From Leucobacter sp. (GTDB lineage Bacteria > Actinomycetota > Actinomycetes > Actinomycetales > Microbacteriaceae): a stretch of DNA of 5,420 bases. A program made the translations under genes and the position numbers. This document shows, piece by piece, positions 1-5,034 of the stretch (its first letter is position 1; each line of letters starts with the position of its first letter). The stretch is from positions 1 through 5,420 of the forward strand of contig JAPSIU010000209.1 in assembly GCA_031178565.1 (NCBI GenBank), read 5' to 3'. The notes beneath the pieces were generated by a model. It worked only from the letters and a program-made list of their open reading frames with translations. It had not been told where the DNA came from and ran no database searches.

Positions 1-1158
1 CGAGAGGAAGACGCCCTTGCCCGCGAAGTCCGCGTCGGCTCCGCCGAGGAAGACGTTCCGATAGCCCTCGCCGCGCAGCACGTCTCCGAGACAGGTGGCG
101 CCGGGGAGATAGCTCTCCACCTCGTGCCCCTCGGCGCCGATGTCGTTGAGCGCGCCGATATCGGACAGCGAGCCGGCCGTGCGCAGCGGGATCCCGCACT
201 GCGTGCCGACGATACCCGACATGGTCCAGCCGCCGCCGTCGTACTGGCGCAGGCTCGGGATCGACGACCACCCCTCCGTGGCGTCCTGCACGGGCTCGAG
301 CATGTTCTTCTCGAAGAGCCGGTCGTCGCCGAGCGCGTCCTCGATCGATTCGAGGTAGATGAGGACCAGGTTCCTCCGGTCGTCCGCACCCGAGGGGACC
401 GCGGCTCCGCCTCCTCCTCCGACCGCGCGCGTTCCGGCCCCGCCGCCCGGCTCGCCCCCGCCGCCGGTTTCTCCCGCCCCTCGATCCACGCCGGGCGCGA
501 CGTAGTAGTCGGCGAGACTCGCGCCCGTCGTCGCCTCGCGCACGTACGCCTGCAGATAGTCGCCCGCTCCGATCGTCGATCCGAGGAACGCCGCGCCGCC
601 GAGCGGCACCACCACCGCCAGCAGCATCGCGGGCAGGCGCAGCGCCCACACCCGGCGTCCGCTGAGGATCCCGTGGCTGCGCAGAACGCGACGCGACTTC
701 TCCGAGAGGAGCATCAGGACGAGCACAGCGGCGACCGGGATGACGATTCCCGTGACGACCGCCCCGAGGACGAGCCCGTCACCGCCCGCGCCCTCGCCGC
801 CGCCCCCGGGCAGATTGGTGAGCAGCTGGTCCACGGAGATGACGCCGAAGGTGCGGCGCACCCAGAGGCTCACTCCGGCGAAGATCGCGCCGAGCAGCAC
901 GAGCACCCAGAAGGCGACGATCGCGACGGCCCAGAGTCGGCGCCGGCGACGGGGCCCGCGACGTTCGGGCGGGATGACGGCTCGCGGTTCCCGCGACTCG
1001 CCGCGCTCACGCTGGTCGACGGCGGGGCCCGGCTCGGCTCCGATGCCGACAGCGGGGACCGCGGGGGTCGGCTCGACCGCCCGCACCGTCGTGCGCGCCG
1101 CCGTCAGCCGGGCCCGGTTCTGCCTCCGCCGCCGGTTTCCCTTCCGCTTGCCGCTCAA
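1..1158 (-). CDS. OpgB/MdoB-like membrane phosphoglycerol transferase (sulfatase/alkaline phosphatase fold), C-terminus cut by window edge
   Basis: Inferred role: an extracytoplasmic enzyme moving phosphoglycerol onto an envelope glycan or teichoic-type polymer. The 386 visible residues show a very basic N-terminus (KRKGNRRRRQ), a Pro/Glu/Arg-rich stretch to about 74, and membrane helices at about 75-99, 129-151 and 173-197. With the basic end inside, three helices put the catalytic part outside. A Gly-rich linker (226-253) precedes the sulfatase-fold start, NLVLIYLESIE (263-273), where E270 is the expected metal ligand. GWTMSGIVGTQCGIPL (310-325) follows, with T312 the likely nucleophile, then CLGDVLRGEGYRN (356-368) and FAGKGVFL (378-385). 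These blocks fit E. coli OpgB better than LtaS. The later metal-binding Asp/His residues lie outside the window. The TTG start at 1158 is chosen because the in-frame LCP stop is only 6 nt upstream and a strong Shine-Dalgarno precedes it. Family is firm; substrate is unknown. Confidence 0.87.
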   Translation of the reverse strand, partial: MSGKRKGNRRRRQNRARLTAARTTVRAVEPTPAVPAVGIGAEPGPAVDQRERGESREPRAVIPPERRGPRRRRRLWAVAIVAFWVLVLLGAIFAGVSLWVRRTFGVISVDQLLTNLPGGGGEGAGGDGLVLGAVVTGIVIPVAAVLVLMLLSEKSRRVLRSHGILSGRRVWALRLPAMLLAVVVPLGGAAFLGSTIGAGDYLQAYVREATTGASLADYYVAPGVDRGAGETGGGGEPGGGAGTRAVGGGGGAAVPSGADDRRNLVLIYLESIEDALGDDRLFEKNMLEPVQDATEGWSSIPSLRQYDGGGWTMSGIVGTQCGIPLRTAGSLSDIGALNDIGAEGHEVESYLPGATCLGDVLRGEGYRNVFLGGADADFAGKGVFLS

Positions 1159-1164
1159 ACCGGC

Positions 1165-2595
1165 CTACTCCTCCTCCGGCGGAGGGGAGGTTGCCGCGAC
1201 GCCGTCCGCCACGAGCTGCTGGGCGACCGCGTAGTCGGGGTACTCGGGGTCGAGCGCGGGCGGAACGAGCTCCACGTTGACCGGCGTGTGGTCACGCGCC
1301 TTCTCGGCGAGGTCCACGAAGCGCCCGAGCATCGACTGGGGAATATCGGTCTCCACGAGCTGCGCACCGGCCGCGGCGACGTCCTGGAACCTCGCCAGCA
1401 CATTCGCCGGCTGCATCTGCGCGAGGATCGCGGCCTGCAGCTCCCGCTGCCGCGCCATGCGAGCGTAGTCGCCCTCCGCCGAACCGTAGCGCGAGCGCGC
1501 GTACCACTGCGCCGCGTACCCGTCGAGACCCTGCTCGCCGGGCTCGATCCAGCCCTCGACGTCCACGAGCTCCCCGGTGAACTCGTCGATGCGGCCGCCG
1601 ATCGGGAGGCGCTCCTGCGCGTTGATCGTCACTCCCCCGAGCGCGTCGATGAGACTCGAGAAGGCGTCCATGTTGACGAGCACGTAGAACTGCACCTCGA
1701 GGCCCGTGGCACCGCTCACCGCGTCCTTCGTCGCCTCGATGCCGGGCGAGGATCCGTTCGCGACGACGTCGGCGTAGAAGCCCTGGTAGTTGCCGTAGTC
1801 GGGGAAGTCCTCGAGCTCCGCGTACACCGCGTTCAGACGGCAGAACGGCGTGTCGCCGATGTTGCAGCCGCCCCAGTCGCTGAGCGCATTGGGAGCGACG
1901 CCGAAACCGTTGGGGTGCACCTCGTGCATGGGCGAGTCCTCGGGGAACGGCATTCCGACCAGCTCGCGCGGCAGACCCACGATGATCGACTGGCCCGTTT
2001 CGGCGTCGACGCTCACGAGCGAGATGCTGTCGGGGCGCAGACCCTCGCGATCCTCTCCCGCGTCGGTCCCGAGCAGCAGGATGTTGTACCGGCCGTCCAC
2101 CGGCTCGACCGCCGGGGCCCCCTGGAAGAGGCCGCCCAGCAGGTCCCGACCGGCCCCCACGGTCGAAGCGGCCCAGGCCGCGCCCACGGCCGGCAGCACG
2201 GTGAGCAGCACCGAGAGGATCGCGACGGGCACCCGCCAGCCGGGCTGCACCCGCACGAGGCGCGTGAGCCGCAGCGTGTCGAAACCGATCACGAGCCACA
2301 GCACCGCGTAGGCGACGATCAGCCACTGGATCACGAAGAGCACGATCCCGTTCGTGAAGAACGAGAATGTCGCGACGCGCGCGAGGATCAGACCGAGGAG
2401 GGTCGCCGCGCCGACCACGAGCAGGAAGATGGTCGCCGAGATCCCGATCCTGCCCAGCCTGCGGCTGCCCGCGAGCAGCTGCGCGCTGCCCGGGAGCAGG
2501 AACCCGATGACGACGAGCCAGCGCGCGCGCTTGCTCATGAGCGGCGCGGATCCGAGGTCTGGATGACGGAGCGGCCGCTCGAGGTCCATGCTCAT
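1165..2595 (-). CDS. LCP (LytR-CpsA-Psr) family glycopolymer-peptidoglycan ligase with multi-helix N-terminus
   Basis: LCP proteins transfer lipid-linked glycopolymers (teichoic acids, capsule, arabinogalactan) onto peptidoglycan at the outer membrane face. This 476-residue protein has hydrophobic segments at about 26-43, 50-72, 84-105 and 122-146, then an LCP domain from about 169. Visible motifs are YNILLLGTDAG (170-180, D178), GLRPDSISLV (185-194, R187, D189), GLPRE (207-211, R210), LNAVY (254-258), WYARSR (364-369, R367 and R369) and DYARMARQR (376-384). They match the residues binding metal and polyprenyl pyrophosphate in the family. GLPRE replaces the common PRD. C244 and C252 may form a disulfide. 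The ATG at 2595 overlaps the galE stop as ATGA, suggesting coupling. ATG at 2589 or 2538 (starting MSKRAR, directly before the first helix) are alternatives, and no start has a strong Shine-Dalgarno. The frame stays open far upstream over galE, which is a high-GC shadow. Family is firm; the polymer is unknown. Confidence 0.92.
   Translation of the reverse strand: MSMDLERPLRHPDLGSAPLMSKRARWLVVIGFLLPGSAQLLAGSRRLGRIGISATIFLLVVGAATLLGLILARVATFSFFTNGIVLFVIQWLIVAYAVLWLVIGFDTLRLTRLVRVQPGWRVPVAILSVLLTVLPAVGAAWAASTVGAGRDLLGGLFQGAPAVEPVDGRYNILLLGTDAGEDREGLRPDSISLVSVDAETGQSIIVGLPRELVGMPFPEDSPMHEVHPNGFGVAPNALSDWGGCNIGDTPFCRLNAVYAELEDFPDYGNYQGFYADVVANGSSPGIEATKDAVSGATGLEVQFYVLVNMDAFSSLIDALGGVTINAQERLPIGGRIDEFTGELVDVEGWIEPGEQGLDGYAAQWYARSRYGSAEGDYARMARQRELQAAILAQMQPANVLARFQDVAAAGAQLVETDIPQSMLGRFVDLAEKARDHTPVNVELVPPALDPEYPDYAVAQQLVADGVAATSPPPEEE
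1168..1177 (-). promoter_or_regulatory. Ribosome binding site for the TTG-started phosphoglycerol transferase gene
   Basis: The minus strand reads GGAGGAGGAG here, with 9 nt between its last G and the TTG at 1158. The same bases encode the Pro-Glu-Glu-Glu tail of the LCP protein, so this Shine-Dalgarno lies inside the upstream gene. It decides the start: a TAG in the same frame sits 6 nt upstream, and the next in-frame candidates are well inside the basic N-terminus without a comparable site. Ribosomes finishing the LCP gene would end almost on top of it, which suggests translational coupling. Confidence 0.75.
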
Positions 2596-3605
2596 GCGCG
2601 ATATCCGTCGGGGTTGGCCGACTGCCACGCCCAGGAATCGCGGCAGGACTCCGCGAGGCTCCGCGTGGTGCTCCAGTCGAGTTCCGCGTTCGCCTTCGAC
2701 GGGTTCGCGACGACTTCGGCGACATCGCCGGGCCTCGGCGGAACGACCGTGTACGGAACGGGGCACCCCGACGCCTCCTCGAACGCGCGGACCACCTCGA
2801 GCACGCTGGATCCGGTGCCCGATCCGAGGTTGTACGTCTTCACGCCGGGCGCGATCCGCTCGAGCGCGGCGACGTGCCCCTCGGCGAGATCCATCACGTG
2901 GATGTAGTCGCGCACACCCGTGCCGTCGACCGTCGGATAGGCGTCGCCGAAGACGCTGAGCCGTTCGCGCTTGCCGACCGCCACCTGCGCGATGAAGGGC
3001 ATCAGGTTGTTCGGGATCCCCGTGGGATCCTCGCCGATCCGGCCCGAGGGATGCGCGCCCACCGGGTTGAAGTAGCGCAGCACTACGGCTCCCAGTTCCG
3101 GCCAGGAGGTGAAGGTGTCGCGGATGATCTGCTCGATCATGAACTTCGACCAGCCGTACGGATTGGTGAGTCCGACGCCGGTCCGATGCGCCTCGTCCTG
3201 CGGCACGTACTGCGGATCGCCGTACACGGTCGCCGAGGAGCTGAAGACGAGATTCGTGACACCCCGCTCGCGCATCAGGTCGAGCAGCGTGAGCGTCGAG
3301 TCGATGTTGACCCGGTAGTAGCGGGTCGGCTCGGCGACCGACTCCCCCACGGATTTGAGACCCGCGAAGTGGATCACGGCGTCGAAGTCGACACCGTCGA
3401 GCGCGGCCGTCGCGGCAGCGCGATCCGCCAGATCCGCCTCGATCACGGGCACCTCTCGACCGCTCAGCTCGGCCACCCGCCGCGCCGCCTCGCGGCTGCT
3501 GTTCGAGAAGTCGTCGAGGACGACGACCTCGTGGCCGCGCTCCAGAAGCACCAGTGCGGTGTGCGAGCCGATGTACCCGGCGCCACCTGTCAGTAGAACA
3601 CGCAT
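2592..3605 (-). CDS. galE: UDP-glucose 4-epimerase
   Basis: GalE is a cytoplasmic NAD-dependent enzyme interconverting UDP-glucose and UDP-galactose, providing galactose donors for glycan synthesis. The 337 residues match the usual length (E. coli 338). The extended-SDR Rossmann motif TGGAGYIGSH lies at 6-15, with DD at 31-32 ending the second strand. The catalytic set is S124 in SSSATVYG (122-129), Y150 and K154 in NPYGWSK (148-154). Further GalE signatures are YFNPVGAHPSG (178-188), GIPNNLMP (196-203), GTGVRDYIHVMDLA (228-241) and YNLGSGTG (258-265). The position aligned with E. coli Tyr299 is V298 in my hand alignment, so wider substrate use, for example UDP-GlcNAc, is possible but unproven. 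The ATG at 3605 begins exactly at the usual MRVLLTGG N-terminus. No Shine-Dalgarno is visible upstream, which fits leaderless expression. It is first in the operon, and its TGA overlaps the LCP start. A dedicated role in envelope polymer supply is inferred from the neighbours. Confidence 0.96.
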   Translation of the reverse strand: MRVLLTGGAGYIGSHTALVLLERGHEVVVLDDFSNSSREAARRVAELSGREVPVIEADLADRAAATAALDGVDFDAVIHFAGLKSVGESVAEPTRYYRVNIDSTLTLLDLMRERGVTNLVFSSSATVYGDPQYVPQDEAHRTGVGLTNPYGWSKFMIEQIIRDTFTSWPELGAVVLRYFNPVGAHPSGRIGEDPTGIPNNLMPFIAQVAVGKRERLSVFGDAYPTVDGTGVRDYIHVMDLAEGHVAALERIAPGVKTYNLGSGTGSSVLEVVRAFEEASGCPVPYTVVPPRPGDVAEVVANPSKANAELDWSTTRSLAESCRDSWAWQSANPDGYRA

Positions 3606-3611
3606 GCGTAT

Positions 3612-3617
3612 AGGGTA
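3612..3617 (-). promoter_or_regulatory. Candidate -10 box of a leaderless promoter for the galE operon
   Basis: The minus strand reads TACCCT here, fitting the TANNNT pattern, with exactly 6 nt (ATACGC) to the A of the galE ATG at 3605. In actinobacteria this spacing puts the transcription start on the start codon itself, giving a leaderless mRNA. The absence of any Shine-Dalgarno before galE agrees. A -35 box is not convincing: the hexamer at 17-nt spacing reads GCAACC. Confidence 0.42.
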
Positions 3618-3765
3618 CTTCGACCGAACCGGGTGGTTGCCGAGACGTGTTCGCGTGCCTCGCCGTGCACGGGGATCGCCGAACCGCGCGGCGCTTAAAT
3701 GACATTTGTGTCTCAGTAGGTATTATTCACGCAGGAAGTTCAGCGTTTCCCGGATGGCGAGTCCA

Positions 3766-3771
3766 TACAAT
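3766..3771 (+). promoter_or_regulatory. Candidate -10 box for the glycosyltransferase gene
   Basis: TACAAT matches the sigma70 -10 consensus at five of six positions and lies in the AT-richer core of the intergenic region. Transcription would start near 3778, leaving a leader of about 35 nt before the GTG at 3813. The -35 is weak (GCGTTT at 17-nt spacing). A second AT-rich hexamer, TATTAT at 3721-3726, is an alternative with no better -35. Confidence 0.35.
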
Positions 3772-3780
3772 GAAGGAAAC

Positions 3781-3795
3781 AACTGTTCGGCAGTT
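3781..3795 (+). repeat. Perfect inverted repeat (hairpin or operator) in the glycosyltransferase leader
   Basis: The bases read AACTG-TTCGG-CAGTT: five-base arms that are exact reverse complements around a five-base loop. It sits just downstream of the start predicted from TACAAT (3766-3771) and three to nine bases before the Shine-Dalgarno candidates. It could form a small stem near the 5' end of the mRNA or serve as a regulator half-site pair. The arms are short, so chance is a real alternative. Confidence 0.35.
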
Positions 3796-3797
3796 CT

Positions 3798-3810
3798 GAG
3801 GATGGGGGAA
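3798..3810 (+). promoter_or_regulatory. Ribosome binding site deciding the GTG start of the glycosyltransferase
   Basis: The stretch reads GAGGATGGGGGAA. GAGG (3798-3801) is 11 nt from the GTG at 3813, and the GGGGGA run ends 3 nt before it. The upstream piece has the more usable spacing. The ATG inside this stretch (3802) is in another frame and stops after seven codons, so the GTG giving an N-terminus of MATLTLIAE is preferred. Confidence 0.5.
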
Positions 3811-3812
3811 GC

Positions 3813-4958
3813 GTGGCGACACTGACCCTCATTGCCGAACCGTTCCCCGATTGGGAGGCCGCAGTCCAGGCCTCCGCCGCACGCGATCTCGCCCGCGCGG
3901 TCGCGGAGACGGCGCCGCGGAGCTGCAGCGCGCGCTTCCTGCTCGCTCGCGGCTCCGAGGATCCCGGATTCACCTCGCCGCTCATCCGCACCGAGCACCT
4001 GCCGCTCCGCGCGAACCTGCTCCCCCTCATGTGGCAGAGCGGCACGACCGCCCGCCCCCTCGACGGCGAGTTCGTCCACGCCCTCACCCCCATGGTGCCG
4101 CTGCGGTCCCGCGGCGAGGACGACGGATCGCAGACGTCGGTCACGATCGGGCACAGCATCGCGTGGGACGCCCCCGCTCTGCTCGGCTCATCGCAGGCGC
4201 GTCTCTACCGCGCCTTCGTGCGCCGCGCGGTGAAGCTCGCGGACGTGCTGCTGACCCCGACGCACGCGACCGCGAACGTGCTCCAGCGGCACTACGGAGC
4301 CGACCTCCCGGTGCAGGTGTTCCAGCTCGCGCCCCCGTCGGAGTTCCGACGGCCCGGCGACGCGGCCGAACGACGCGCCGCCCTCGGCCTCCCGGATCAC
4401 TACGCACTCACCACGGCGATGCCGAACGAACACGGCAGGCTCTCCTGGATTCTCGACGCGCTGCGCGCCGACCCCTCGCTCCCGACCGTCGTCGTGCTCG
4501 ACGGCGCCGATCCGGGGCAGCTCGCCGGGAACTCGGCGAAGGACTCGCACAAGAACGCGAGCGAAGGCCCCTCGACCGTCGAGGCGGCTGTTCCGCCGGA
4601 GCTGCAGGGGCGCGTAGTCGTCGCACGGCCCCGCGACCTGATCGACATCGGAGCCGTGCTCTCGGGGGCATCGCTCCTGCTGCAGCCGCAGAACTACACC
4701 GGAACCGGCTACACGGTGCTCGGCGCGCTCGACTCCGCGGTTCCGGTGCTGCACGCCGGGCACCCCGCGACCGAAGAACTCGTGCTCGACGCCGGGATCT
4801 CCGCGGGCACGGCCGAAGCGTTCGCCGCGGAGTTCAGCCGGCTCTTCCGCGACCCGGGCAGCCTCTCGCACCTCACCGTCCTCGCGTGCGACCGCAGCCG
4901 GGGCTTCAGCTGGCACGGCGCGGCGTGGCAGCTCTGGGAGACGCACGCGAACCTCTGA
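3813..4958 (+). CDS. GT-B (GT4-like) glycosyltransferase homologue with degenerate active-site motifs
   Basis: The 381 residues follow the plan of actinobacterial GT4 mannosyl/glycosyltransferases that begin with ATL-L: an N-terminal Rossmann half to about 165 with TIGHSIAWDAP (111-121, where relatives have TVHD-x-x-W) and VLLTPTHATANVL (145-157), then a donor-binding half with LGLPDHYALTTA (191-202), a central strand VVVLDGADPG (226-235), LLLQPQN (288-294) and SAVPVL (308-313), and a closing FSW (365-367). Key residues are not conserved. The usual E-G-F-G-L-P-x-x-E element reads TGTGYTVLG (296-304), so both glutamates are lost, and the R-K pair after the glycine of the donor loop reads H207-G208. 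It may be a non-catalytic partner, a GT with altered chemistry, or decaying, although the frame is intact and full length. The protein appears cytoplasmic, with no membrane segment seen. It is transcribed divergently from the galE operon, so a shared glycan pathway is plausible. The fold call is good; activity and sugar are unknown. Confidence 0.8.
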   Translation: MATLTLIAEPFPDWEAAVQASAARDLARAVAETAPRSCSARFLLARGSEDPGFTSPLIRTEHLPLRANLLPLMWQSGTTARPLDGEFVHALTPMVPLRSRGEDDGSQTSVTIGHSIAWDAPALLGSSQARLYRAFVRRAVKLADVLLTPTHATANVLQRHYGADLPVQVFQLAPPSEFRRPGDAAERRAALGLPDHYALTTAMPNEHGRLSWILDALRADPSLPTVVVLDGADPGQLAGNSAKDSHKNASEGPSTVEAAVPPELQGRVVVARPRDLIDIGAVLSGASLLLQPQNYTGTGYTVLGALDSAVPVLHAGHPATEELVLDAGISAGTAEAFAAEFSRLFRDPGSLSHLTVLACDRSRGFSWHGAAWQLWETHANL

Positions 4959-4968
4959 TCCGAGGCGA

Positions 4969-4992
4969 TGCCGTGGTGCCGTGATGCCGTGA
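4969..4992 (+). repeat. Three tandem copies of an 8-bp unit (TGCCGTGR)
   Basis: The bases read TGCCGTGG, TGCCGTGA, TGCCGTGA in direct succession, followed by a decayed fourth unit (TGCGACGA, 4993-5000). It begins 10 bp after the glycosyltransferase stop, in the convergent intergenic region. No function is evident; slippage-generated repeat is the simplest reading. Confidence 0.7.
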
Positions 4993-4995
4993 TGC

Positions 4996-5018
4996 GACGA
5001 GGTTGTCCGCCCTCGGTC
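4996..5018. terminator. Weak candidate bidirectional terminator between convergent genes
   Basis: GACGAGG (4996-5002) can pair with CCTCGGTC (5011-5018), with one bulged G and an eight-base loop. No T-run follows on either strand, so this is only a possible actinobacterial-type hairpin. Its position, between the ends of two converging genes, is what suggests termination. An alternative pairing uses CCGAGG (4960-4965) with CCTCGG (5011-5016), looping out the octamer repeats. Confidence 0.25.
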
Positions 5019-5034
5019 TGAACGGGGCGGCTGC

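Noticed and set aside
124..2907. Very long open frame (927 codons) on the plus strand covering most of the operon
   Set aside because: It lies antisense to three confidently recognised genes, its translation is Arg/His/Asp-rich low-complexity sequence with no recognisable domain, and long antisense frames are expected in very high-GC coding DNA.
2596..3705. Upstream in-frame extension of the LCP reading frame, open back to 3705
   Set aside because: The extension overlaps galE in another frame and its translation is Arg/Gly-rich shadow sequence. Recognisable LCP protein begins only near 2538-2595, where an ATG overlaps the galE stop.
3802..3825. Seven-codon upstream ORF (ATG at 3802, TGA at 3823-3825) overlapping the glycosyltransferase start
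   Set aside because: GAGG abuts the ATG with no spacer, so there is no usable ribosome binding site. A chance frame within the real Shine-Dalgarno region is more likely.
3723..4159. Two overlapping minus-strand frames of about 140 codons at the start of the glycosyltransferase
   Set aside because: Both are antisense to a gene with a recognisable fold and have no family resemblance of their own.
3851..4984. A 377-codon plus-strand frame overlapping the glycosyltransferase
   Set aside because: Its translation is almost entirely Arg/Ala/Pro, a frame-shifted shadow of the real gene.
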